A stretch of 64,000 nucleotides of DNA, taken from the NCBI RefSeq assembly GCF_016495725.1, contig NZ_CP054705.1, forward strand, positions 2,790,001 to 2,854,000, in the 5' to 3' direction. This DNA is from Salicibibacter cibarius. Lineage in GTDB: Bacteria > Bacillota > Bacilli > Bacillales > Marinococcaceae. The notes below the pieces were generated by a model. The model worked only from the letters and a program-made list of their open reading frames with translations, was not told where the DNA came from and did no database searches. Shown here piece after piece: positions 1 to 8,336 of this stretch (positions are counted from its first letter, which is position 1; the number at the start of each line of letters is the position of its first letter). The position numbers and the translations under genes were made by a program.

Positions 1-236
1 ACGACCTGCTGAACGTCGTCCTCGTCGGTGACGTCACAACGAAAAGCTAAGGCATTGCCTCCTTTGTCGTTGATCCGGTCTCTCACTTCGATGCATGCCT
101 CTTCTTTCCGGGAACATAATACAACATTCGCGCCCGCGTCGGTGAGCGCTTCCGCCATCCATTCGCCAAGGCCCCGGCCGCCGCCGGTGATGATCGCGGT
201 TTGGCTGCTTATGTCAAATAAATCCATTGTCGTCAT
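1..236 (-). CDS. SDR-family oxidoreductase, N-terminal part (runs off the window)
   Basis: Only the first 78 codons are present; the gene continues past base 1. The N-terminus shows the Rossmann nucleotide-binding motif TGGGRGLGEWMA and the usual second strand (NVVLCSRKEE), so it is a short-chain dehydrogenase/reductase using NAD(P). The ATG at 236 is preceded by a GGGGGC ribosome-binding site and lies 15 bases after the stop of the upstream acyl-CoA dehydrogenase, so it is the fourth gene of the ComB-like / kinase / dehydrogenase cassette. By position it could reduce or oxidise a hydroxyacyl- or oxoacyl-CoA (compare LvaD of levulinate catabolism). The substrate is inference; the catalytic Tyr-Lys lies outside the window. 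Confidence 0.85.
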   Translation of the reverse strand, partial: MTTMDLFDISSQTAIITGGGRGLGEWMAEALTDAGANVVLCSRKEEACIEVRDRINDKGGNALAFRCDVTDEDDVQQV

Positions 237-251
237 TGAAAGGCCCCCAAA

Positions 252-1457
252 TTATTGGTATTTTTTCAGTTCCAAACGCCCGATCGTGCGGCGGTGCACT
301 TCGTCGGGGCCGTCCGCGAGACGGAGCGTGCGCGCTGATGCCCATGATTTGGCAAGTGAAAAGTCTTCAGTCACTCCACCGCCGCCATGGGCTTGAATGG
401 CACGATCAATGACGCGTAGGGCCATGTTCGGCGCGACGACCTTGATCATGGCTATTTCCGTGCGGCCTTCTTTATTGCCGACGGTATCCATCATGTAAGC
501 AGCTTTCATCGTGAGTAGTCGCGCTTGTTCGATTTCGACGCGGGAATCGGCGATCCATTCCTGAATGACACCCTGCTCGGAGAGCTGTTTACCAAATGTG
601 GAGCGGTCTTGGACGCGTTCACACATCGCTTCAAGCGATTTTTCCGCTACGCCGATAAGGCGCATGCAGTGGTGAATTCGCCCCGGTCCCAAGCGACCTT
701 GGGCAATCGCGAAACCTTTGCCTTCGTCCCAGAGAATATTCGAAGCCGGGACGCGAACGTTATCGAATTCCACTTCCCCGTGTCCTTCGGGAGCATCATC
801 ATAGCCGAAGACCGGCAAGTGTCGGCGGACCGTAACGCCAGGCGTGTCTCTCGGCACTAAAATCATCGACTGTTGTGTATATTTCGGCCCATCCGGATCG
901 GTTTTCCCCATCACGATCATGATTTCACAACGCGGGTCCATGATGCCCGACGTCCACCATTTGCGACCGTTGATGACATACTCGTCGCCGTCGCTCTTGA
1001 TGTGCGTTTCGATGTTTGTAGCATCAGACGAAGCAACGTTCGGCTCGGTCATCGCGAACGCGGAGCGGATCTTTCCTTCCAAAAGCGGTTCGAGCCATTG
1101 TTTCTTTTGCTCCTCCGACCCGTAACGGACGAGCGTTTCCATATTGCCGGTATCCGGCGCCGAGCAATTGAACACTTCCGGCGCGATCGACGAACGTCCC
1201 ATGATCTCGCATAACGGCGCGTATTCGACGTTCGTGAGTCCTGCGCCATATTCACTTTCCGGCAAGAATAGATTCCATAAGCTTGCTTCTTTTGCTTTTG
1301 CCTTCATTTCTTCCATAATTGGTGGTGACTGCCAACGCGTCGACTGTTGACTTAATTGTTCTTCAAACACTTTTTCATTCGGGTCAATTTCCTTTTCCTT
1401 GAACTCACGCACCCGCTTCTGCAAATCTTTCACTTTTTCCGACAAACCGAAATCCAT
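252..1457 (-). CDS. acyl-CoA dehydrogenase, ACAD10/ACAD11-like
   Basis: A 401-residue FAD-dependent acyl-CoA dehydrogenase. The FAD/substrate segment [15 protein letters not shown], the WWTSG motif and the C-terminal [13 protein letters not shown] are typical of the ACAD10/11 branch, where the usual YEG catalytic segment is replaced by ADGPDE. In that branch the dehydrogenase partners an APH-type kinase and handles 4-phosphoacyl-CoA made from 4-hydroxyacyl-CoA; Pseudomonas LvaC/LvaA is a bacterial example. The adjoining kinase gene ends 5 bases upstream, which supports that role here. I place the start at the ATG at 1457 because GAGGGGTGA sits 5-7 bases before it; an in-frame GTG at 1466 has no such site. 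The exact substrate is unknown. Confidence 0.88.
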   Translation of the reverse strand: MDFGLSEKVKDLQKRVREFKEKEIDPNEKVFEEQLSQQSTRWQSPPIMEEMKAKAKEASLWNLFLPESEYGAGLTNVEYAPLCEIMGRSSIAPEVFNCSAPDTGNMETLVRYGSEEQKKQWLEPLLEGKIRSAFAMTEPNVASSDATNIETHIKSDGDEYVINGRKWWTSGIMDPRCEIMIVMGKTDPDGPKYTQQSMILVPRDTPGVTVRRHLPVFGYDDAPEGHGEVEFDNVRVPASNILWDEGKGFAIAQGRLGPGRIHHCMRLIGVAEKSLEAMCERVQDRSTFGKQLSEQGVIQEWIADSRVEIEQARLLTMKAAYMMDTVGNKEGRTEIAMIKVVAPNMALRVIDRAIQAHGGGGVTEDFSLAKSWASARTLRLADGPDEVHRRTIGRLELKKYQ

Positions 1458-1462
1458 ATAAT

Positions 1463-2509
1463 TCACCCCTCATTTAATATATGCCAAGCGTACTTGATTA
1501 AATTTGTCGCTCTGTCGCCATAAGTTCTAAACCGTTCATCTTCCGTTTGTCCGTTTTTCCAGCGAAAATAAATTTGTTGAACAATCACGCCTAATTTGAA
1601 GTAAGCAAAAATTTGATAAAAATGAAGCGAAGAACAATCCCGCCCGCTTTTTTCGGCGTACCGATCAATCAGTTCCCGGCGGCTTAAAAACCCGTGGTGC
1701 TTCGTGATTGTTTGCGGCGGAGCCTGTAATAACGCCGAGTCATCCGCTTGCACCCAATAACTAAGAACAACCCCAAGGTCAAAGAGCGGGTCCCCAATCG
1801 TTGCCATTTCCCAATCAACGACCGCTTCAACTTGACGCAAATCGTTTGAGAATAATAGATTGTTAAACTTGAAATCGTTATGAATCACTGTCGTCTCCCC
1901 GTCCGCCGGAATATTGTCCACGAACCATTTTTTCAGTTTTTCATATTCGGGAATATCCTCGGTTTTGGCACGTTCATAACGTTTCAGCCAACCGTGAACC
2001 TGGCGTTCCATGAACCCTTTCGGACGTCCGAACGTATGAAGGCCGGCGGCTTCTGCGTCTACTTGGTGTAAGTCGGCCAACGTATCGATAAATGTGTAGG
2101 AGAGTTCCCGACATAATGCTTCCGTTACCTGTACCCCTTCGGGAAACGATTGATCAATGACGACGCCTTGTTTTCGTTCCATGACGTAAAACGTGGCATC
2201 CATGACGGAATCATCTTCCCCGAGTACATATGGTTTTGGAGCCAGCGGGAAGACAGGGTTGAGACGAGAAAGGATCCCGTACTCCCGTTTCATATCATGA
2301 GCTTTCGGAGGGAGCGGACCGAAAGGCGGGCGGCGCAAGACCCCTTGCCACTCCCCGCAAGATAAAAGATACGTCAAGTTGGACGCTCCGGCGTAATATT
2401 GCTCGACTTGCAAAGGTTCATCTTTGGGAATGTCATCCAGATGTTTGTCCAAAAATGTTTTTACTTTCGCTATGTCCAGTTCTTCTCCGCTGCGCACAGA
2501 TTGGCTCAT
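1463..2509 (-). CDS. APH-family phosphotransferase (LvaA / ACAD11 kinase-domain-like)
   Basis: A 348-residue aminoglycoside-phosphotransferase-fold kinase. The Brenner motif [13 protein letters not shown] and the metal-binding [17 protein letters not shown] are present, as is the N-terminal ASNLTYLL segment of the acyl-CoA-associated subgroup. Family members beside ACAD10/11-like dehydrogenases phosphorylate the 4-hydroxyl of 4-hydroxyacyl-CoA so the dehydrogenase partner can eliminate phosphate to an enoyl-CoA. The start ATG overlaps the stop of the ComB-like gene by 4 bases (ATGA), implying translational coupling. Antibiotic resistance is unlikely given the neighbours. Substrate assignment is inferred from family and context. 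Confidence 0.87.
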   Translation of the reverse strand: MSQSVRSGEELDIAKVKTFLDKHLDDIPKDEPLQVEQYYAGASNLTYLLSCGEWQGVLRRPPFGPLPPKAHDMKREYGILSRLNPVFPLAPKPYVLGEDDSVMDATFYVMERKQGVVIDQSFPEGVQVTEALCRELSYTFIDTLADLHQVDAEAAGLHTFGRPKGFMERQVHGWLKRYERAKTEDIPEYEKLKKWFVDNIPADGETTVIHNDFKFNNLLFSNDLRQVEAVVDWEMATIGDPLFDLGVVLSYWVQADDSALLQAPPQTITKHHGFLSRRELIDRYAEKSGRDCSSLHFYQIFAYFKLGVIVQQIYFRWKNGQTEDERFRTYGDRATNLIKYAWHILNEG

Positions 2510-3246
2510 TTTGTTTCACCCCCGATGGACGTAAATCCTAATTCAACTCCGTTATGAAGCTCGACAATTGACGATGAGGTCCCCACGTCTACCACGAACT
2601 CGAAGAGCTCATCCAACCCCAGTTTCCCGAAATTACGCCCAACGCGTCCTTGTGCCACAAGTTGCGCGACATGATCGGGATCAAAACGTTGGTGTCGCGC
2701 ATACACAGCGGCATCATTCAGATGGGCATTCCCAACGTTAAGCTGTGAAAGGATAAGGTTTGCACATACATAATCCTCCAGAGAAAATTGACCGAGCGAG
2801 CCTGCACAGATGATGATAACTTCTTCCGGAGCTTTCCGGTTAATATGATCCGCGATCGCATATGCGTTTCGCAAATTTCCCAATAGCAACGTGTCCGCAT
2901 CTTTTGCTTTCATAATTGCCCGTGTGCCATTGGACGATAAAAAGACAATATCATGGTCTTTGATGCGTTCAGGCGTGTACTCGTCCGGCAAATGGGCCAT
3001 ATCAAACCCCTCAACAGGCTGGCCGCCAAGTTCTCCGCCGGTAAGGACGGATGAGTGATCGAGTTTTGTTTTTAATTGTTGCGCTTCTTCGACGCTTGAA
3101 ACGGGAAAAATACGCCGGGCACCCCGTTCCATAATGGTGACGAGTGTCGTTGTCGCGAGAAGCACATCAATCACAACTACCGTCGCGCCCTGCAAGCTTT
3201 CTTGTTTAATTTCTTCTGTCGATAACCATAAACGGCATTTTTCCAT
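2506..3246 (-). CDS. ComB-like 2-phosphosulfolactate phosphatase family protein
   Basis: A 246-residue protein with the ComB signatures: VVVIDVLLATTTLVTIMERG near the N-terminus, VLTGGELGGQPVEGFD, LSSNGTRAI and ICAGSLGQFSLED. Known ComB is a Mg-dependent phosphatase of coenzyme M synthesis acting on 2-phosphosulfolactate; Bacillaceae make no coenzyme M, so the bacterial family member must have another substrate. It is the first gene of a coupled kinase/dehydrogenase cassette, so a phosphorylated hydroxy-acid or acyl-CoA is a reasonable guess. The ATG at 3246 is chosen because AAGGTGGTGA lies 11 bases upstream; a GTG at 3264 lacks a site. No terminator separates it from the kinase gene. Confidence 0.8.
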   Translation of the reverse strand: MEKCRLWLSTEEIKQESLQGATVVVIDVLLATTTLVTIMERGARRIFPVSSVEEAQQLKTKLDHSSVLTGGELGGQPVEGFDMAHLPDEYTPERIKDHDIVFLSSNGTRAIMKAKDADTLLLGNLRNAYAIADHINRKAPEEVIIICAGSLGQFSLEDYVCANLILSQLNVGNAHLNDAAVYARHQRFDPDHVAQLVAQGRVGRNFGKLGLDELFEFVVDVGTSSSIVELHNGVELGFTSIGGETK

Positions 3247-3463
3247 GTTGAATGCTTTCACCACCTTTTCGAAGTTAGGCTAAGAGCGGATCTTTCCTTT
3301 GGGGGACGAGAACGGGGTTCGCGTCTCCCTAGTGCAACGTGGCTGAATCGCTCAATCACACTTGAAACCTTCTAATGATTGGTTCGGTTCGTTTATGCCT
3401 ATTGGCGGTTTCCTTCCGGCTTTCGAAGATTATTTTAAATCACTAACGAGAGCGAGCTTTGGC

Positions 3464-3600
3464 GACCTAACTCCTGCTTTTGGAGGTCGTTAGGTCTTCA
3501 ACGGGAGCTTTTGACGACCTAACCCCGGCTTTCGGAAGTCATTAGGTCGTCAACGACATCTTTTGGCGACCTAACTCTGGTTTTCGGAAGTCGTTAGGTC
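3464..3600. repeat. 52-bp repeat array, GACCTAAC family (3 units)
   Basis: Three 33-bp imperfect palindromes at 3464-3496, 3516-3548 and 3568-3600, each opening with GACCTAAC (or a close variant) and closing with its complement GTTAGGTC (ATTAGGTC in the middle copy). They are separated by 19 bp, so the period is exactly 52 bp. The array lies between the MaoC gene and the ComB-like gene. The surrounding non-coding DNA (3247-3463 and 3601-3742) shows nothing else I can name. Confidence 0.85.
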
Positions 3601-3742
3601 CTCAAAACAGTTAGTCTCATATCGGGGCGGAAACGGTGTGATCACTTATTTCAGCCGTTCTGCACTAGATGTCAATCAAATATATGACCTCATCCTATAA
3701 TCTTCCAACATCAGAATAAAGCGTTTTCAAACCTGCTGGAAG

Positions 3743-3778
3743 AAAGAGGGGCACCATGCATTTTATTAGCCCCTCTTT
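3743..3778 (-). terminator. Rho-independent terminator after the beta-oxidation operon
   Basis: A 10-bp perfect stem AAAGAGGGGC / GCCCCTCTTT follows the stop codon of the MaoC gene on the minus strand and is T-rich on both sides, so it may work in both directions. It separates the ligase-to-MaoC operon from the ComB-like cassette. Confidence 0.7.
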
Positions 3779-3785
3779 GTTTTTC

Positions 3786-4187
3786 CTAGTAAGTCTTGAA
3801 AACGACCTTTCCTTTCAAAACATCTTCCTCTTTTTGATTTTTCGCGTTCACATTAAACGTGATTTTCCCTTCGGTTTGCTCGCTCACTTCCGCGTGCAAA
3901 GAAATTACGTCATCCAAAAAAACCATGCCGCGAAAACGGATTTGATACGTTTCGATGAACCCTTCTTCGTAGTAAGGGGTGAAGAGTTTAGACAGGTTGC
4001 CCATCGTCCACATGCCGTGGGCGATGATGCCGGGCAACCCCGCTTTTTCAGCTTCTCCATCAATCGTATGGATCGGGTTATAATCGCCGGATGCGCCGGC
4101 GTACTTGATTAAGTCGAGCCGTGTTACCGGAGGCAACGTAATCGACGTCAACGTATCGCCGGTCTGTTTTTCTGCAATCGCGCTCAT
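3786..4187 (-). CDS. MaoC-like enoyl-CoA hydratase (catalytic hotdog subunit)
   Basis: A 133-residue single-hotdog protein with the hydratase-2 motif YAGASGDYNPIH (Asp35, His40) followed by GIIAHGMWTMG. This is the catalytic dyad of R-specific MaoC enoyl-CoA hydratases, which add water to trans-2-enoyl-CoA. It overlaps the upstream hotdog gene by 4 bases. Pairs of coupled single-hotdog genes of this kind form heteromeric hydratases in actinobacterial steroid side-chain degradation (ChsH1/ChsH2) and in HadAB-type dehydratases, so the two proteins here probably form one enzyme. It supplies the second step of the beta-oxidation set. Confidence 0.86.
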   Translation of the reverse strand: MSAIAEKQTGDTLTSITLPPVTRLDLIKYAGASGDYNPIHTIDGEAEKAGLPGIIAHGMWTMGNLSKLFTPYYEEGFIETYQIRFRGMVFLDDVISLHAEVSEQTEGKITFNVNAKNQKEEDVLKGKVVFKTY

Positions 4188-4633
4188 GCCTCCATCCCCT
4201 TTCTGACCGCTTCGGTAATAATCACGACTTGTTCAGCGCGGAAAACAAGCGTCCCCTCGCTGTCCTCGCCTTTTCCTTCGAGGCTGAGAATGCCCATCGT
4301 GCCGCTTTTGCCTGCTTTTTCTTTGTAATCTTTCACTTCCGTCCAGCAATGGATGTCTTCGCCGACGAGAAGGGGACGTTCATAATGATAGATTTGCTCG
4401 CCGTGAATGAGTCCTTTGCTCGGCAAGTTCAAACCGGTAATTTCCCCGTAATCAAACACGCGCGGAAACGTCGGCGGCGCGATGTTGTCCCCGTAGCGGG
4501 ACGCCTTCCCAGCTTCTTCATCGACGAAAATCGGGTGCGCGTCGCCGATCGAATCGGCGAATTTGCGCACGGCGCCCCGTTCGACCGTATTTCTCACCTT
4601 ATTTGATCCCTTTCCGATTGCCTCTTCAAACAT
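4184..4633 (-). CDS. MaoC N-terminal-type hotdog protein (partner hydratase subunit)
   Basis: A 149-residue protein of the FAS1-like dehydratase / MaoC N-terminal class. Visible features are VRKFADSIGDAHPIFVDEEA near the start, a proline-rich PPTFPRVFD loop and the later QIYHYERPLLVGED segment typical of the acyl-chain-binding half of split hydratases. The AAAGGAGGG site lies 9 bases before the ATG. The 4-base overlap with the downstream catalytic hotdog gene supports a stoichiometric heteromer. The D-x4-H dyad is present in altered form (GDAHPIF), so I regard the downstream protein as the main catalytic subunit; this is inference. Confidence 0.8.
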   Translation of the reverse strand: MFEEAIGKGSNKVRNTVERGAVRKFADSIGDAHPIFVDEEAGKASRYGDNIAPPTFPRVFDYGEITGLNLPSKGLIHGEQIYHYERPLLVGEDIHCWTEVKDYKEKAGKSGTMGILSLEGKGEDSEGTLVFRAEQVVIITEAVRKGMEA

Positions 4634-4648
4634 GAGCTCAACCCTCCT

Positions 4649-5404
4649 TTAATCTTTCGGTCCGCCGGCGACATAGATGACTTGCCCGCTCACGAACGAC
4701 GAACGTTCATCGGCGAAGAATGCCACCGCGTTCGCGATATCTTCCGCTTTGCCGCTTTTGCGCACCGGAATTTCCGCGACACGTGCCTCCACCATTTTTT
4801 CAAAAGGAACGCCAATGCGCTCGGCCGTCGCCTTCGTCATGTCGGTTTCAATGAAACCGGGGGCGATGCAGTTCGCCGTGATGCCGAACTTCCCAAGTTC
4901 AATCGCCAGCGTTTTCGTGAATCCTTGCAAACCTGCTTTCGCCGTCGAATAGTTGGCTTGGCCGCGATTCCCGAGCGCTGATGTCGATGATAGATTAATA
5001 ATGCGCCCGTATTTTTGCTCGACCATGTACCCTTGCGCCACGCTCGCGGCATTGAACGAGCCTTTAAGGTGAACATCCATCACCGTTTGCCAATCGTCTT
5101 CGCTCATTTTAAAAAGCATGTTGTCGCGGATGACACCGGCATTGTTCACGAGAATATCGATGGAACCGTACGCGTCATGCGCTTCTTTCATCGCCGTTTC
5201 CACTTCGGCACGATTCGTGACGTCTGCTTTAATGGCTAAAACATCTTGACCGGAAAAGTAATCCCGCACCTCTGCCAGCGCCTCTTCATTGACATCGATG
5301 AGGGCCACTTTCGCGCCGTCATTGACGAGACGCTCGACGATTCCGCGCCCGATGCCTCGGCTTCCTCCGGTTACAAATGCTGTTCGTCCTGAAAAATGTG
5401 TCAT
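4649..5404 (-). CDS. SDR-family 3-hydroxyacyl-CoA dehydrogenase / FabG-like reductase
   Basis: A 251-residue short-chain dehydrogenase with the cofactor motif TGGSRGIGRG, the NNAG motif, and the catalytic Ser139/Ser140, Tyr152 and Lys156 (SSTSALGNRGQANYSTAK). It resembles FabG, but a dedicated fabG sits in the fatty-acid synthesis operon at 35697, and this copy lies among degradative genes. I infer that it oxidises the 3-hydroxyacyl-CoA produced by the MaoC pair. The ATG at 5404 is chosen because GGAG sits 8 bases upstream; an in-frame GTG at 5413 would overlap that site. Confidence 0.85.
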   Translation of the reverse strand: MTHFSGRTAFVTGGSRGIGRGIVERLVNDGAKVALIDVNEEALAEVRDYFSGQDVLAIKADVTNRAEVETAMKEAHDAYGSIDILVNNAGVIRDNMLFKMSEDDWQTVMDVHLKGSFNAASVAQGYMVEQKYGRIINLSSTSALGNRGQANYSTAKAGLQGFTKTLAIELGKFGITANCIAPGFIETDMTKATAERIGVPFEKMVEARVAEIPVRKSGKAEDIANAVAFFADERSSFVSGQVIYVAGGPKD

Positions 5405-5478
5405 ATCTTCCACTCCTATCCTAGATTTAATTATATTTTACATGAAAAATAGAACCGCACCAAACACGTGGCAACAAC

Positions 5479-6654
5479 TTAGATGTGTTGCCCGAGTTTA
5501 ACGTTTCCTTTTAATAGGTTACGAGAAATGATCAGGCGTTGGATTTCGTCGGTGCCGTCATAGATTCTCCAAAGCCGGGCTTCCCGGTACCAGCGTTCAA
5601 TGGGAAGTTCTTTTGTGTAGCCCATCCCGCCGTGGATTTGCATCACACGGTCAATAATGTCATTTCCTTTCGTCGCTCCATACAATTTTGCCATCGACGC
5701 ATAGTGGCGATTGTCTTCGCCGTTGTCCAAGCTGAAAGCGGCATTGAGCACCAACCATTTGGCTGCTTCAAGTTCAACCGCGGAGTCCGCAATTTGCCAC
5801 TGGATCGCCTGGCGCGTCGATATCGGTTTTCCGAATGTCTCCCTTTCTTGGGAATACTCGATCGCCATATTAAGCAAACGTTCGGCCGATCCGACCGCGC
5901 GCGCCCCAACAATCCAGCGGGCGAAGCCGATCCATTCAAGCCCGAGGTCATAACCGCGATGCAACTCGCCGAGAATGTTTTCTTCCGGGACGCGCACTTG
6001 GTCGAAAATAAGCGCCGCCGGTCCCCATTCGCCCATCGTGTCAATGTATTCGGATTTCCAGCCCATCTCCCGTTCCACGATGAAACAGGTCGTGCCGTCC
6101 CGACCGTTTGCCGCGTGCGCTTCTTTGTCCGTAATCGCGATCACCATGACAAAGTCGGCTTCATTGCCGCCGGTAATGAACGTTTTCTCGCCGTTCAGCA
6201 CCCATTCATCACCGTCTTTTTCCGCGGTCATTTTAATGTTTTGCGTGTCAGACCCGGCGCCGGGTTCCGTCATGGCAAAGCAAGATCGTTTCTCACCGCT
6301 GATCGTCGGGAGCAAGTATTTTTCCTTTTGTTCTTCGTTGCCGTAATACAAAATATTGTCGGCGGAACCGCCGAACGTGAACGGGACGAACGTCTTCGAC
6401 ACTTCCATCATGACGATCGCGTACATGACTTGGCCGAGGTCAGCGCCGCCATATTCTTCCGGCGTATTGATGCCCCAGAAACCGGCGTCTTTCGCTTTTT
6501 GTTGCAGTTCGCGGATTTTTCCTTCCGGAAGGCTCGGTTTTCCTTCCCGTTCATTGCGCAAGACATCATTCTCCAACGGCATCAGTTCTTTTTCTACGAA
6601 TTTGCGGATCGTTGTTTGGACCATTTTTTGTTCTTCGGTTAAGCGTAAATCCAT
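5479..6654 (-). CDS. acyl-CoA dehydrogenase
   Basis: A 391-residue acyl-CoA dehydrogenase with FAMTEPGAGSD and GEKTFITGG (FAD and substrate binding), the QIHGGMGYTKELP motif and the C-terminal IYDGTDEIQR. It would perform the first, FAD-dependent oxidation of beta-oxidation and pass electrons to ETF. It is more canonical than the ACAD10/11-like copy at 252-1457. The ATG at 6654 is preferred because GGAG lies 9 bases upstream; the ATG at 6663 sits directly on that site. Immediately upstream is a 21-bp repeat array that separates it from the thiolase gene, so its translation could be affected by that array. Confidence 0.88.
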   Translation of the reverse strand: MDLRLTEEQKMVQTTIRKFVEKELMPLENDVLRNEREGKPSLPEGKIRELQQKAKDAGFWGINTPEEYGGADLGQVMYAIVMMEVSKTFVPFTFGGSADNILYYGNEEQKEKYLLPTISGEKRSCFAMTEPGAGSDTQNIKMTAEKDGDEWVLNGEKTFITGGNEADFVMVIAITDKEAHAANGRDGTTCFIVEREMGWKSEYIDTMGEWGPAALIFDQVRVPEENILGELHRGYDLGLEWIGFARWIVGARAVGSAERLLNMAIEYSQERETFGKPISTRQAIQWQIADSAVELEAAKWLVLNAAFSLDNGEDNRHYASMAKLYGATKGNDIIDRVMQIHGGMGYTKELPIERWYREARLWRIYDGTDEIQRLIISRNLLKGNVKLGQHI

Positions 6655-6681
6655 CGGTTTCATCTCCTACATGTAAATTTT

Positions 6682-6777
6682 ATCTGGCACTTTTGGCATT
6701 TAATCTGTCATTTCCGGTGCATATTCTGTCACTTTTGAGTCGGATTCTGTCATTTTCGCCACAGAATCTGTCACTTA
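6682..6777. repeat. 21-bp repeat array (4.6 units), CTGTCACTTTT family
   Basis: Units begin at 6682, 6703, 6724, 6745 and 6766, each ATCTGTCA or TTCTGTCA followed by a variable half, with an exact 21-bp period. The last, partial unit ends in the TAA stop codon of the thiolase gene (6775-6777 on the minus strand). The same family recurs at 18104-18229 on the opposite strand. Confidence 0.88.
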
Positions 6778-7938
6778 ATCTCTTTCCACAGCAAGCGCGA
6801 TGCCTTGGCCGCCACCAATGCAGGCGGTAACTAGGCCTTTCTTCTCCCCGCGGCGCTCGAGTTCATAGCATAATTTTGTTACGAGCATGCCCCCGGTGGC
6901 TGCAATCGGGTGGCCATGGGCGATCGCTCCCCCGTTCACGTTGACTTTGTCCATGTCAAAGGAAAGTTCCCGATCACACGCGAGCACTTGAGAGGCAAAT
7001 GCTTCGTTAATCTCGATTAAATCAAAATTGTCGAGTTTGTCACCGGTTTTTTCCAACACTTTTTTCACCGCCGGGACGGGGCCGATGCCCATGATGTTCG
7101 GGTCCACGCCCGCGACAGCTGATGCCGTAACCCTCGCCAATGGCTTAAGCCCGCGTTTTTTGGCTTCACTCCCGGACATCAACACCAACGCGGAGGCCCC
7201 GTCGTTAATTCCCGACGAACTGCCGGCGGTAACGCTGCCGTCTTTTTTAAATACCGGCGGGAGCTTGGCGAGCGATTCTTTCGTCACGTCCGGGCGCGGA
7301 TGCTCGTCTTCGTCAAAGGTGACCGTTCCTTTTCGTGTCTTCACGTCGATGGGCACGATTTGATCCTTGAAGTACCCTTTGTCGACCGCGTTCGCCATCC
7401 GTTCCTGGCTTCGTAAAGCGAAGGCATCCTGCTCGTCACGGCTCACCTCATATTGATCCGCCAAGTTTTCCGCGGTGATGCCCATCGGCGGGTCCCCGAT
7501 AGCATCGGGCGAGAGCCGGCGATTGATAAACTTCGGCGGGCGCAAGTCATAGGCTCTTTCTTGCACCGCCATAAGGTGGGGGCTGCGCGTCATGCTTTCG
7601 GTGCCACCGGCCACAACGACATCGGCGTTGCCCGCGATTATTTTCTCGGCCGCGAGCGCGACACTGTTAATGCCGGAGCCGCATTGGCGATCAATCGTGA
7701 GGCCGGGGATGTCGACCGGCAAACCCGCTTCGAGAAGCGAAACACGCGCGATGTTTCCTCCCCCGCTCAAGCAGTTGCCGAAAATGACGTCTTCTATTGC
7801 TTCGTGTTCAACATTCGCCCGGCGTAACGCTTCCCCAATCACTTCACCGCCATACACGGCCGGGTCGACGGACGCCAGCGCTCCGCCTTTTTTGGCGATG
7901 GCTGTCCGTACGGCAGAAACGATAACGACATCTTCCAT
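6775..7938 (-). CDS. acetyl-CoA C-acyltransferase (thiolase)
   Basis: A 387-residue thiolase with the nucleophilic Cys86 in IDRQCGSGINS, His343 in GGAIAHGHPIAATGG and the second active-site Cys373 in CIGGGQGIA. It cleaves 3-oxoacyl-CoA to acetyl-CoA and a shortened acyl-CoA, the last step of the pathway encoded here. An AAAGGATGA site precedes the ATG. The stop codon lies inside the last unit of the 21-bp array, so the repeat has invaded up to the reading frame's end or supplied the stop. Confidence 0.92.
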   Translation of the reverse strand: MEDVVIVSAVRTAIAKKGGALASVDPAVYGGEVIGEALRRANVEHEAIEDVIFGNCLSGGGNIARVSLLEAGLPVDIPGLTIDRQCGSGINSVALAAEKIIAGNADVVVAGGTESMTRSPHLMAVQERAYDLRPPKFINRRLSPDAIGDPPMGITAENLADQYEVSRDEQDAFALRSQERMANAVDKGYFKDQIVPIDVKTRKGTVTFDEDEHPRPDVTKESLAKLPPVFKKDGSVTAGSSSGINDGASALVLMSGSEAKKRGLKPLARVTASAVAGVDPNIMGIGPVPAVKKVLEKTGDKLDNFDLIEINEAFASQVLACDRELSFDMDKVNVNGGAIAHGHPIAATGGMLVTKLCYELERRGEKKGLVTACIGGGQGIALAVERD

Positions 7939-7943
7939 TTAAA

Positions 7944-8324
7944 TCATCCTTTTCTCAGTATTTTAAATGTCCCTGTCCCTTTTGCGATCGCTGTGCCTTC
8001 CGTATCCATAATCACCCCTTCGACGGTTGCCGACTTGTAGCCGAGTTGCAAAATCGTGGCGCTCGCCGTCAACCGCCCTTTTTTCACCGGAGCCAAGTAG
8101 TTGACGTTTAAGGATATGGTCGTGCTCGGCATCCCGGTATGTCGAGCGAGGGCCGCACCGAGGATGTTGTCGAGCATCGTGGCGTGGACGCCGCCGTGGA
8201 GGATGCCGTTGCGATTCATGTGTTTCTCGTCGATATCGAGGACGACGGTCACGCCCCCGTCTTCGGCTTCAGTCATCTCAAAGCCGACGTGATTGAAAAA
8301 ATGGCTTTCGCTTGCTAGTTCCAC
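7944..8324 (-). CDS. PaaI-family hotdog thioesterase
   Basis: A 126-residue hotdog protein with the PaaI signature NRNGILHGGVHATMLDNILG and the downstream SLNVNYLAPVKKGRL strand. Members hydrolyse acyl-CoA or aryl-CoA, often to relieve CoA sequestration during ring or side-chain degradation. It starts with GTG, 12 bases after the ligase stop codon, with GAGGG upstream, and is 5 bases from the thiolase start, so it belongs to the same transcript. Confidence 0.86.
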   Translation of the reverse strand: MELASESHFFNHVGFEMTEAEDGGVTVVLDIDEKHMNRNGILHGGVHATMLDNILGAALARHTGMPSTTISLNVNYLAPVKKGRLTASATILQLGYKSATVEGVIMDTEGTAIAKGTGTFKILRKG

Positions 8325-8336
8325 TTGTGTATGCCC

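Noticed and set aside
1463-2509. Aminoglycoside resistance gene
   Set aside because: It has the APH fold, but the neighbours (ACAD10/11-like dehydrogenase, SDR) and subgroup motifs point to acyl-CoA metabolism.
5539-6642. A 367-residue plus-strand frame
   Set aside because: Antisense of the acyl-CoA dehydrogenase gene at 5479-6654, with no start signal.
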